Source: Alicyclobacillus acidocaldarius subsp. acidocaldarius Tc-4-1
GTDB taxonomy: Bacteria > Bacillota > Bacilli > Alicyclobacillales > Alicyclobacillaceae
Reading direction: 5' to 3'
NCBI RefSeq assembly: GCF_000219875.1
Contig: NC_017167.1
Span: forward strand, 2,441,361-2,505,360
Length of the DNA: 64,000 nucleotides
The position numbers were made by a program, and so were the translations under genes. Under the pieces are notes generated by a model, which made no database searches, was not told where the DNA came from, and saw nothing but the letters and a program-made list of their open reading frames with translations. Shown here one piece after another: positions 7,601 to 15,290 of this stretch. Within the stretch, counting starts at the first letter, position 1; each line of letters starts with the position of its first letter.

Positions 7601-8899
7601 ATGGCGCAGCGGAGATTCGCACAGGTGGCGGGTTGGAGCGCGCTGTGCCTCGCGCTGGCGGGCTGCGGAGCGGCGGGCCAACACGTTGGGCCCACGCCTC
7701 GTCCGGTGTCTCAGGCACAGGCGGAGCAAGATGTAGAAATTTTCAGCTGGTGGACGGCGAAAGGCGAGACCAACGCGCTCAACGCCCTCATCTCCGTCTT
7801 TCGCTCCCGCTATCCGCGCGAGCACATCGTGAATGAGGCCGTGGCGGGCGGTGGCGGCGACAACGCCAAGGCCGTGCTCGCGAGCCGGATTACCGCGGGC
7901 GATCCGCCCGAGACCTTTCAGGTCCACGTCGGGCAAGAACTGATGGTCTGGGTGAAGGCCGGAAAGATGGAACCGCTCGACGCGCTGTATCGCGAGCTGA
8001 ACCTCTACAAGGTACTGCCCAAGGTCGTGATGGACGGTGTGACGTACAACGGCCACGTCTACGCCGTGCCCATCGACGTGGAACGAGGAAACGTGCTCTG
8101 GTACAACGCGCGCGTGCTCAACAAGTACGGGCTCAAGCCGCCCCAAACGTTTGATCAGTTGCTCGCGGACTGCAAGGTCCTCAAGGCGCACGGCGTGACT
8201 CCCATCGCCTATGGAGACCGGGATCAACTGGGTTCCGTGATGCTGTGGGAGGACGTGCTACTCGCGACCGCAGGCCCCAAGACCTATAACGGCATCTGGA
8301 ACGGCACAGTTCCCATCTCGTCGCCCGTGATTCGCAAGGCGTGCGACAATTTCCTGCAGTTGCTACCCTACACCAACGCCGATCACGCCCAGTTGTCGTG
8401 GGATGGCGCATGTGGGCTCGTGGCTTCGGGCCAGGCGGCCTTCAACGCGATGGGCGACTGGGCCAAGGCGTATTTCGTGGCCAGCGGTTGGAAGGAAGGA
8501 CGAGACTTCGGCTGGACGCCGTTCCCAGGCACGGGCGGTGACTTCGAGTACATCATCGACACGTTCGGCATGCCCAAGGGGTCCAAAAATCCCGAAGGCG
8601 CACTCGACTTTCTGCGCGTCGTGGCGTCTCGCGAGGCAGAACGGCAATTTAATCTGTGGAAGGGATCCATCCCGCCGCGAACCGACGTGTCCCTCGCCGG
8701 CTTCGACGCGTATAGTCAGGCGTCGGCCGCGGCTTTCCGCAAAGATGCGCTTGTCCCGAGCCTGGCCAACGGCGAGGCTGCCAATCCTGCGTTCGAGCAG
8801 GCGGCAGCCCAGGCCATCACAATGCTCATCAACACCGGCAATGTGAGTCAATTCATGCAACTCCTGAAGCAGGCCGATCTGGCCAATCCGGTGCCGTGA
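7601..8899 (+). CDS. Extracellular solute-binding lipoprotein, ABC sugar-binding family 1, orphan
   Basis: The product has 432 residues with GGCGGAGGTGG before ATG 7601. The signal peptide ends in the lipobox LALAGC near residue 24, so it should be lipid-anchored outside the membrane. The body matches family 1 sugar-binding proteins: VEIFSWWTAKGE, ETFQVHVGQELMVWV, YAVPIDVERGNVLWYN, and AAFNAMGDWAKAYF. No permease or ATPase gene adjoins it; the next genes are convergent amidase genes 7 bases away. It therefore either serves a transporter encoded elsewhere or works with the preceding HAMP protein. Confidence 0.85.
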   Translation: MAQRRFAQVAGWSALCLALAGCGAAGQHVGPTPRPVSQAQAEQDVEIFSWWTAKGETNALNALISVFRSRYPREHIVNEAVAGGGGDNAKAVLASRITAGDPPETFQVHVGQELMVWVKAGKMEPLDALYRELNLYKVLPKVVMDGVTYNGHVYAVPIDVERGNVLWYNARVLNKYGLKPPQTFDQLLADCKVLKAHGVTPIAYGDRDQLGSVMLWEDVLLATAGPKTYNGIWNGTVPISSPVIRKACDNFLQLLPYTNADHAQLSWDGACGLVASGQAAFNAMGDWAKAYFVASGWKEGRDFGWTPFPGTGGDFEYIIDTFGMPKGSKNPEGALDFLRVVASREAERQFNLWKGSIPPRTDVSLAGFDAYSQASAAAFRKDALVPSLANGEAANPAFEQAAAQAITMLINTGNVSQFMQLLKQADLANPVP

Positions 8900-8906
8900 A
8901 TTCACC

Positions 8907-9949
8907 TCACCCCACGGGTACGCCAGATGTCTTCGCGCGGATGGGCGCGTACGGGCAGTCGTCCGTGTCGAGCGTGGTCCGCGTGAGCGCTTCGACGTTG
9001 GCCCGCGCGATCTCCGGCGAAGTCACCCACGTCTTGTAAAAGTCGAACGGGCACTCGCAGACGCCGCGATTGCCATCACCGGAATACAGATAACCGGCGT
9101 ATCCTCGATGAAGAAGTTTGAAGAGATGGTTTTGGGCCTGAGCCGTTCGCCGGAATTCGCGGATTTGGGAGATGGAGATCTCCGCGTACTGGACGCCGTA
9201 CTCCTCCGTCCCGCATTCCCCGAGCGTCCTTCCGTCGAAGCCGATGATGGCCGAGTGCCCAAAATAGGCGTAGACCCCGTCGAATCCTGTGGCATTCGCG
9301 ACAGCGACGTAACAGTTGTTCGCCCAAGCCATGGCCTTGGCCATAAGGATCTGTTGCTCCTTGGCGGGATACATGTAGCCCTGAGGCCGCACGATGAGTT
9401 CGGCCCCTTTCATGGCACAGTCCCGCCAAATTTCGGGATAGTTCCCGTCATCGCAGATGATGAGGCTGATTTTGATCCCCTTGGGACCATTGGAGACAAA
9501 CGTCTCCTGTCCCGGGTACCATGGTTCGACGGGCGTCCACGGCATAATTTTCGATACTTTTGCACGATCTCGCCGCGATCGTTCACCAGAATGGCCGTGT
9601 TGTACGGCCACTTGCCTGGGTGCTCTTCGTGTCGCTCCCCGGTCACGGAAAACACGCCCCACACCCCGTGCGTCCGGCAGGCGTCACACAACACGTCGGT
9701 CTCCGGGCCGGGGATGGAAGCGGCCGTCTCGAACATCTCCTGTTCGTCATACATAATGCCGTGCAGGCTGTATTCGGGAAAAACGACGAGATCGAGCCCT
9801 GGGTAACCGAGTTTCAATCCCCCAATCATGTCGGCAATGCGCCTGGCGTTGTCCATCACTTCCTCGCGCGTGTGCAACCTGGGCATCTTGTAGTTCACCA
9901 CCGCAATGCCGACGGTGTCTCGACTGCTCACGATATCTCCGTGCCGCAT
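8907..9949 (-). pseudogene. amiE: Aliphatic amidase with a single-base frameshift
   Basis: ATG 9949 follows AAAGGGGGACG. The first ~134 residues read as AmiE up to EIVQKYRK (catalytic Lys). The frame is then lost and resumes as [13 protein letters not shown] in another frame that runs to 8907. The break is at an A4 run (plus-strand T4 at 9548-9551); five A would restore one ~347-residue protein. The catalytic residues are otherwise present: Glu in FPEYSLHG, Lys in QKYRK, Cys in [15 protein letters not shown]. The intact enzyme hydrolyses short aliphatic amides to acid and ammonia. It is the last gene of the fmdA-fmdB-amiE run. A sequencing error is possible because the rest looks under selection. 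Confidence 0.85.
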
Positions 9950-9980
9950 GGAATCGTCCCCCTTTCATTTCGTCACATGT

Positions 9981-10286
9981 TCACCCGTGCACGTGGCCCA
10001 ACTGCCAGGGCCGGCCTGCGCGAGCCGTGGCGTGGCCATGGCGATGGCCTGCGTGCGGTCCGCCTTGCAAAGGTGGTTGGTCTCGAACGACGCAAACGGG
10101 CCCTTTCCCGCCACCCGACCGCGCGCGGCGATCAGCCGACACCGCGGCACCCACATAAAAGGAAGTGAACTGGCGAAGAGCCATCATGCCGCAATACGGA
10201 CAGCGCGCGGTGGAGCCGGCCTCCTTCATGGGTAAGTCGCGATCGAACGTTCCACAGGTTTCGCACGCGAAGCGGTAAGTTGGCAT
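9981..10286 (-). CDS. fmdB: FmdB-family zinc-ribbon protein, C-terminus perhaps frameshifted
   Basis: The product has 101 residues as read. The N-terminal ~50 residues are a zinc ribbon, with CETC at 8-11 and CPYC at 29-32, as in FmdB proteins encoded beside formamidases. After about residue 65, high third-position GC moves to the neighbouring frame, which reads on to a stop at 9965, only 15 bases from amiE. That suggests one extra base near 10095-10105. Either way the zinc-ribbon part is intact. The start is 6 bases after the fmdA stop with AAAGGATGAGG upstream. FmdB is considered regulatory for amidase expression. Confidence 0.7.
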   Translation of the reverse strand: MPTYRFACETCGTFDRDLPMKEAGSTARCPYCGMMALRQFTSFYVGAAVSADRRARSGGGKGPVCVVRDQPPLQGGPHAGHRHGHATARAGRPWQLGHVHG

Positions 10287-10292
10287 CCTGCC

Positions 10293-11486
10293 TCATCCTT
10301 TCGGGCGAATGTCGCGATCGAAAATGGCGGTGGGGATGGCGAGCGTACAGCAGGCGTTCGGGACGTCCACGATGCCGCTAATGCGTCCCTCGACGGGAGC
10401 AACGCCGAGCAACATGTAGGCTTGCTCCGCCGTGTAGCCGAAGCGCTGCAGATACTCGATGGCATTGAGACACGCGCGTCGGTAGGCCACGTGCGCGTCG
10501 AGGTACAGCTGCTCGCCCGTTCGCTCGTCCACCGACACACCCTCAAACACCAAATATTCCGAAAATCTAGGTTCCATGGGCCCCGGCTCAAACACTGGAT
10601 TGTGGACAATCCCGTATTTCGCCATGCCGCCTTTGATCACATCGACGCTCATCTCGATCCAGCCGCTCATCTCGATGGCTCCGCAAAACGTGATCTCGCC
10701 ATCGCCTTGGCAGAAGTGAAGATCGCCAACCGAAAGCTTGGCGCCCTTGACGAACACGGGGAAATAAATCCGGCTCCCCTTCGACAAGTTCTTGATGTCG
10801 CAATTGCCGCCGTTTTCGCGGGGCGGGACCGTGCGAGCGGCTTCCTTGGCGACGCGATCGAACTCGGCGCCTCGCAAGGTGCCGAGTACCGCACTCCGGG
10901 GATCCGGCAAATTGGCGAGCGCAGGCACCCGATTCGGGTCCTTCGCCACAAGCTGTCGCTCGCGGGCGTTCCACCGATCCAGTAGTTCCGCCGACGGCGC
11001 GACGCCGATGAGGCCTGGGTGAATCAGCGACGGGATGCGGACCCCCGGCACGTGGCGGCTCACCGCGTAAATTCCTTGAAAGTCCCAAATGGACTTGAGC
11101 GCCTCTGGAAAGTAGTCGACGAGAAACCCTCCGCCGTTCTCCCGCGCGAAAATGCCGTTGAACCCCCATTCCGCGCCGGGAAGCGGCCCCATATCCAGCA
11201 AGTCCACCACTAGCAGGTCACCAGGCTCGGCCCCGTCCACGTAGATGGGGCCGCTCAGGACGTGCACTCTGCACAGGTCCACATCGCGAATGTCGGACGG
11301 ATCGTCGTTGTTTTGAATCTGACCGTCGGTCCAATCCTTCATCTCAATGCGGAACACGTCACCCGGTTTGACGCTCACGACAGCAGGGATGTCCGGATGC
11401 CAGCGGTTGTGGCCGGGGACATCCTGTTGGTCCATCGGCTTAGTCAGGTCGACGCGAAAGAGAACGTTCGACAACCTTACATTCAC
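10293..11486 (-). CDS. fmdA: Formamidase / acetamidase
   Basis: I place the start at the GTG at 11486 after GAGAGAGTGAG, giving about 397 residues; an ATG at 11534 would add 16 residues unlike the family. The family pattern is clear: FRVDLTKPMDQQDVPGHNRWHPDIP at the N-terminus, DGAEPGDLLVVDLLDM, NGGNCDIKNLSKGSRIYFPV, HFCQGDGEITFCGAIE, and VDVPNACCTLAIPTAIFD. The enzyme hydrolyses formamide (or acetamide) to formate and ammonia in the cytoplasm. It heads an fmdA-fmdB-amiE operon and is divergent from an NCS1 permease that may import the substrate. Confidence 0.9.
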   Translation of the reverse strand: MNVRLSNVLFRVDLTKPMDQQDVPGHNRWHPDIPAVVSVKPGDVFRIEMKDWTDGQIQNNDDPSDIRDVDLCRVHVLSGPIYVDGAEPGDLLVVDLLDMGPLPGAEWGFNGIFARENGGGFLVDYFPEALKSIWDFQGIYAVSRHVPGVRIPSLIHPGLIGVAPSAELLDRWNARERQLVAKDPNRVPALANLPDPRSAVLGTLRGAEFDRVAKEAARTVPPRENGGNCDIKNLSKGSRIYFPVFVKGAKLSVGDLHFCQGDGEITFCGAIEMSGWIEMSVDVIKGGMAKYGIVHNPVFEPGPMEPRFSEYLVFEGVSVDERTGEQLYLDAHVAYRRACLNAIEYLQRFGYTAEQAYMLLGVAPVEGRISGIVDVPNACCTLAIPTAIFDRDIRPKG

Positions 11487-11513
11487 CTCACTCTCTCGAG
11501 ATGGAACAGGTCC

Positions 11514-11544
11514 ATTATCACTTGAAGAGTGCACAACATGTCAA
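11514..11544 (-). promoter_or_regulatory. Probable sigma-A promoter of the amidase operon
   Basis: On the minus strand, TTGACA (plus 11539-11544) is followed after 18-19 bases by TGATAAT (about 11514-11520). It lies 28 bases before the fmdA GTG. The divergent gap 11487-11693 has no other gene. Confidence 0.5.
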
Positions 11545-11693
11545 TGTAACTTACCTAACACATGCTCATGATAACGTTTACTCTTTGATTTTCGTCAATT
11601 TGTATGACAAAAAAGGTTGCTTGGGCTTGTGGAGACGTGATACGGTTCAAAACACAGACAATTTTGATTTCAGAGGAATTTGGAGGGGTTTCG

Positions 11694-13361
11694 ATGTCCG
11701 TACTGCAACCTGAACGCGGGCGGCCCACGCCCAAGCGCACCTTCAATCGATGGGTGCAAAATCCGGTCCTTGAGGACTACGCGCTGCGGTACGCCCCAAA
11801 GTCGTTTCGCCGGTGGAGCGAGTGGACCGTCATGAACTCTGCGCTCGGCGGGATCGCCTACATGGCCGACTTCGCCATCGGCGGTTCCGTCGTCCTGGCG
11901 TACGGATTCGCGAATGCCGTCACCTCCATCCTGGTCGTTGCTGCCATTATCTTTCTGACAGGCCTTCCGATTGCGTACTACTCCGCGAAGTACAACATCG
12001 ATATGGACCTTCTCACCCGAGGCGCGGGCTTTGGATATTACGGGTCTACGCTGACGTCCCTGGTGTACGCGTCGTTCACGTTTATCTACTTTTCACTCGA
12101 AGGATCCGTCATGGCCCAGGCGCTTGAGGAATTTTTCCACATCCCGTTGCCTGTCGGCTACTTGATCTGTTCCTTGGTCATTATTCCGCTCGTGATGTTC
12201 GGCATGACCGCTCTCTCGAAGTTGCAGGTCGTCACGCAGCCCATCTGGCTCGTGCTGATGCTTGGCCCGTTCGTCGCCATCGCGCTCCGAGACCCGTCGG
12301 CCTTCAGCCAGTGGACACACTTCGGCGGCGCTTCGGCTTCGGGCAGCCATTTCAGCCCCATCGAGTTCGGACTCGCCGCAGGCGTCACCCTCTCCCTCAT
12401 CGCGCAAATCGGGGAACAAGTGGACTATCTGCGTTTCATGCCCAACCTCACGCCGCAAAACCGCAGCAAGTGGTGGTTGGCCGTCTTGCTGGCAGGGCCC
12501 GGATGGGTCATCCTCGGCGCCATGAAGCAGCTTGGCGGATCACTTCTGGCTTCGTGGATTGCGCCGACCATGGGAACGAAGGCCGCGGACGAACCCATCA
12601 ACATGTACACACAGGCGTTCCATGTCGTGATTGGCAACAGCTACGCAGCCCTTGCACTTGCGACCTTCTTTGTTCTTCTATCGCAGATCAAGATCAATGT
12701 CACCAACGCGTACTCTGGATCGCTGTCGTGGTCGAACTTCTTCTCCCGCATCTTTCACACGCATCCTGGGCGCGTGGTGTGGCTGTTTTTGAACGTCGGG
12801 ATCGCCCTCGGCCTGATGGAGGCCGGCGTCTTCGGCTTCTTGAACACCGTGCTCGGCTTCTACTCGAACCTGGCCGTTGCATGGATTGGAGCCGTGGTGT
12901 CCGATCTCGTCATCAACAAGGGGTTGCTCAAGATTAGCCCCTCGTACATCGAGTTCAAACGCGGCCACCTGTACAACTTCAACCCCGTCGGATTTGGCTC
13001 GATGATCCTTGCGGCGGGTATCTCCATCGCGGCGTTTTTCGGCGCGTTTGGCCCAGTGATGCAGGCGTACTCGCCATTCCTTTCGCTCGTGCTCGCGTTT
13101 GTGCTCGCGCCAGTCATTGCCATCGTCACGCGCGGCAAGTACTACATTGCGCGGGAAAACACGTTTGAGAAGTCGGATCGCCACCATGACGGCCATCGCC
13201 ATTCCGAATTGCCGGCGGAATTCACCTGCGCCTCCTGCGGGTTTGAATACGAAAAGATGGATATGCTGTACTGCCCGTTCCACAAAGCGCCCATCTGCTC
13301 GCTGTGTTGCAGCCTGGAGAGCAAGTGCCACGATCTCTGCAAGGCAGGCCACGTGCACTGA
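11694..13361 (+). CDS. NCS1-family purine/cytosine/hydantoin-type permease with a cysteine-rich C-terminal tail
   Basis: The product has 555 residues from ATG 11694 behind TTTGGAGGGG. About twelve membrane helices are visible, with NCS1 features near the start (PKSFRRWSEWTVMNSALGG) and a proton/sodium symporter layout. After the last helix (~residue 500) comes a His-rich linker. A metal-binding-like tail follows: CASC, a CPFH, then CSLCCSLESKCHDLC. Zinc binding is inference. I recall a similar tail linking NCS1-like or symporter domains to histidine kinases in some bacteria, but no kinase follows here. Divergence from formamidase suggests amide, urea or nucleobase uptake for nitrogen supply. 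Confidence 0.8.
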   Translation: MSVLQPERGRPTPKRTFNRWVQNPVLEDYALRYAPKSFRRWSEWTVMNSALGGIAYMADFAIGGSVVLAYGFANAVTSILVVAAIIFLTGLPIAYYSAKYNIDMDLLTRGAGFGYYGSTLTSLVYASFTFIYFSLEGSVMAQALEEFFHIPLPVGYLICSLVIIPLVMFGMTALSKLQVVTQPIWLVLMLGPFVAIALRDPSAFSQWTHFGGASASGSHFSPIEFGLAAGVTLSLIAQIGEQVDYLRFMPNLTPQNRSKWWLAVLLAGPGWVILGAMKQLGGSLLASWIAPTMGTKAADEPINMYTQAFHVVIGNSYAALALATFFVLLSQIKINVTNAYSGSLSWSNFFSRIFHTHPGRVVWLFLNVGIALGLMEAGVFGFLNTVLGFYSNLAVAWIGAVVSDLVINKGLLKISPSYIEFKRGHLYNFNPVGFGSMILAAGISIAAFFGAFGPVMQAYSPFLSLVLAFVLAPVIAIVTRGKYYIARENTFEKSDRHHDGHRHSELPAEFTCASCGFEYEKMDMLYCPFHKAPICSLCCSLESKCHDLCKAGHVH

Positions 13362-13377
13362 GACACGCCTCAACGCG

Positions 13378-13406
13378 CGGCAGCGGCCCCTCCGCTGCCG
13401 CTTTTT
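13378..13406 (+). terminator. Rho-independent terminator after the NCS1 permease
   Basis: CGGCAGCGG and CCGCTGCCG form a 9-bp stem with loop CCCCT, followed by CTTTTT. Confidence 0.85.
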
Positions 13407-13462
13407 CGCGTGCCCTTCCGAGCGAAACTCCCCGATGGCGCGATAGGAAAGCGAGAAAAAGC

Positions 13463-13493
13463 TTGTCTCCGTGGAGCAAATCTTGGCTATACT
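13463..13493 (+). promoter_or_regulatory. Possible promoter of the four-helix membrane protein gene
   Basis: TTGTCT and TATACT are separated by 19 bases, 52 bases upstream of the GTG at 13546. The spacer is longer than ideal. Confidence 0.35.
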
Positions 13494-13545
13494 TAGGCTA
13501 AGCCGGTTCGATCCCGGACGCGAAGCCCTGAGGGAGGGATGTCGA

Positions 13546-13893
13546 GTGACGAAGAAGCCGTTTACCGCTGGATCCCTTGCGATTATCTATATCCTGGTGG
13601 CTGCCATCATCATCACCGCCTTGATGGTTCACCTGTCGACGCACCCGGGCATGGTCCTGACGGTCGTGGCGCTTCTGACCATCCTGCTTCTCGTCTATCG
13701 GATGCGAACGACGAGTGGATTCACGCAGACAGTGCACATCGCGCTCATCGTGCTCATTGCGGTTGTGAGCCTGTTCATCATCGGCCTCGGCAACGGCGGC
13801 ACGCAGCTTTGGTTCTCGACGCTGTACGGCGTTTTCGACCTCCTGCTGATCCTCGTCGAAGTGGCGTTTTTGTTTCCGCGCGAGTACACCTGA
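13546..13893 (+). CDS. Small four-helix membrane protein, unknown function
   Basis: The product has 115 residues from a GTG behind GAGGGAGGGATG. Four hydrophobic segments fill the protein: SLAIIYILVAAIIITALMVH, MVLTVVALLTILLLVY, IALIVLIAVVSLFIIGLG and LYGVFDLLLILVEVAFLF. Loops are short, and a short basic N-terminus (VTKKPF) is likely cytoplasmic. I do not recognise the family. It stands alone between a terminator and the HD-GYP gene. Confidence 0.6.
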   Translation: MTKKPFTAGSLAIIYILVAAIIITALMVHLSTHPGMVLTVVALLTILLLVYRMRTTSGFTQTVHIALIVLIAVVSLFIIGLGNGGTQLWFSTLYGVFDLLLILVEVAFLFPREYT

Positions 13894-13986
13894 CGTACTC
13901 GCGCTCGTCGCGCCATTGCGTGAAAGACGCCAAGTCTTCGCCGCTTCGTCTATTGACGAAATGGCAGGCTCGTCCTTAAGCTTGAG

Positions 13987-14994
13987 ATGTCGCACGTTGT
14001 CTACAATTGTCGTGGTCGCGGGACCATCACATCTGTCGCAAAGCGGGTGCAAACGTTGAACTTCGAGAACCAAGGGCTCACACCGTGGCTCCGAATCATG
14101 CGAGACGGCGAAGGCTTGGATAGCGCGAGTACGAGTAATATGACGATCACGCTGTTGGGGTCGTACAACGGTGTGGAATTGATTCGGCATGAGTTGAAGC
14201 GGTTTGGACTCATGGGGTTCAATTCGTCGCCCACGTCGGCACCATTTGAGGGGATCGTGTTGGTTAAGGGAAGTCTGAGGGTGGCGTACGATTCTGAGGT
14301 CGAAATAGTCGGCCCGGGTGCGGTCGTCACCATGCACCCTGTGAAGGGCGATGTGTGCATTATTGCTATGCAAGATGCAGAATTTATTTATATAAGCTCA
14401 GCACCTATCTTCGACTCGTACAGACGCGGTGTCGAGCGTTTTCATCAAATGGCAACTGAAATTGCTCAAAAAGATGGGTACACTGCGTCACACTGCGAGA
14501 GGATTCGCAAGTACTCCGTATTGATTGGCTGCGAGCTCGGTCTGTCTGCACGAGAACTCCTGTCGTTGAGTTGCGGCGCTCTTTTTCACGACATCGGCAA
14601 GACTCAAATTCCTGACGAAATTCTTAGGAAACCTGGTAGACTTACGCCTGAAGAGTTTGATATCATGAAGATGCATACAATTTACGGGCGCGACATGATG
14701 AGTTCTCCGTCGAATCCCTTTCTACATATCGGGAGCACCGTCGCTGAGCAACATCATGAGCGCTATGACGGCAGCGGTTATCCTTACGGTCTCAAGGGCG
14801 AGGAGATCTACCTCCCCGCTGCCATCGTTGCGGTAGTGGACAGCTATGACGCCATGACGTCGAAGCGCCCTTATCAAAGGCCCAAGTCGAAGCAGGAGGC
14901 TATCGACGAAATTCGGGCCTTACGAGGTAAGTTGTACGACCCACGCGTCGTTGACGCGTTTCTTAAGGTCGTAAGCACACTTGATGACTTGTGA
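13987..14994 (+). CDS. HD-GYP domain protein, probable cyclic-di-GMP phosphodiesterase
   Basis: The open frame gives 335 residues from 13987, but the true start may be later (GTG near 14088 or ATG near 14098), since no good ribosome site precedes 13987. Residues ~50-145 are strand-rich and could be a cupin-like sensor. A helix comes next, then the HD-GYP domain: HCERIRKYSVLIG, FHDIGKTQIPDEIL, HTIYGRDMM, HHERYDGSGYP and YDAMTSKRPYQ. The metal ligands and the GYP motif are intact. The domain linearises c-di-GMP. A ribosome site overlapping its stop serves a 47-residue exported peptide gene, so the two are co-expressed. AT content is above that of the neighbours. Confidence 0.8.
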   Translation: MSHVVYNCRGRGTITSVAKRVQTLNFENQGLTPWLRIMRDGEGLDSASTSNMTITLLGSYNGVELIRHELKRFGLMGFNSSPTSAPFEGIVLVKGSLRVAYDSEVEIVGPGAVVTMHPVKGDVCIIAMQDAEFIYISSAPIFDSYRRGVERFHQMATEIAQKDGYTASHCERIRKYSVLIGCELGLSARELLSLSCGALFHDIGKTQIPDEILRKPGRLTPEEFDIMKMHTIYGRDMMSSPSNPFLHIGSTVAEQHHERYDGSGYPYGLKGEEIYLPAAIVAVVDSYDAMTSKRPYQRPKSKQEAIDEIRALRGKLYDPRVVDAFLKVVSTLDDL

Positions 14995-15007
14995 GGAGGC
15001 ACGTAAG

Positions 15008-15151
15008 ATGAGGAAAATCAAACATCTTGTGACGACTGTGCTGGCCGTAGGTACACTTGTAACGGTATCGCCCGTCGTCGCGAATGCGGCGGTGGCTCAT
15101 TCGGGCAACACGTACAGCGCAGTGCTTCAAGAACCGCAACCTGCTTCGTGA
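15008..15151 (+). CDS. 47-residue exported peptide encoded directly after the HD-GYP gene
   Basis: ATG 15008 follows GAGGAGGCACG, which overlaps the HD-GYP stop region. The product starts MRKIKHLVTTVLAVGTLVT and has a classic signal peptide with likely cleavage after ANA near residue 27. The remaining ~20 residues are hydrophilic and end QEPQPAS. A strong terminator follows. Size and layout recall Phr-type pre-peptides that follow Rap genes in Bacillus, but the partner here is an HD-GYP protein and no sequence relation is claimed. It could be a signalling peptide or a small secreted protein. Confidence 0.6.
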   Translation: MRKIKHLVTTVLAVGTLVTVSPVVANAAVAHSGNTYSAVLQEPQPAS

Positions 15152-15165
15152 ACACGCACACAACC

Positions 15166-15191
15166 GCACGCCCCTCGCGGGCGTGCTTTTT
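15166..15191 (+). terminator. Rho-independent terminator after the exported peptide gene
   Basis: GCACGCCC and GGGCGTGC form an 8-bp stem with loop CTCGC, followed by TTTTT. Confidence 0.85.
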
Positions 15192-15290
15192 CATTTCCCC
15201 ATTGCATTCCCCCGCCCTTTGCCGTCACAATACATCCACAACCAACTTTTCGGGCCAACCCACACCACACCCACAGGGATGGGAATCACG

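Noticed and set aside
15008-15151. True Phr peptide of a Rap-Phr system
   Set aside because: The upstream protein has an HD-GYP domain, not the TPR repeats of Rap, so only the layout is comparable.
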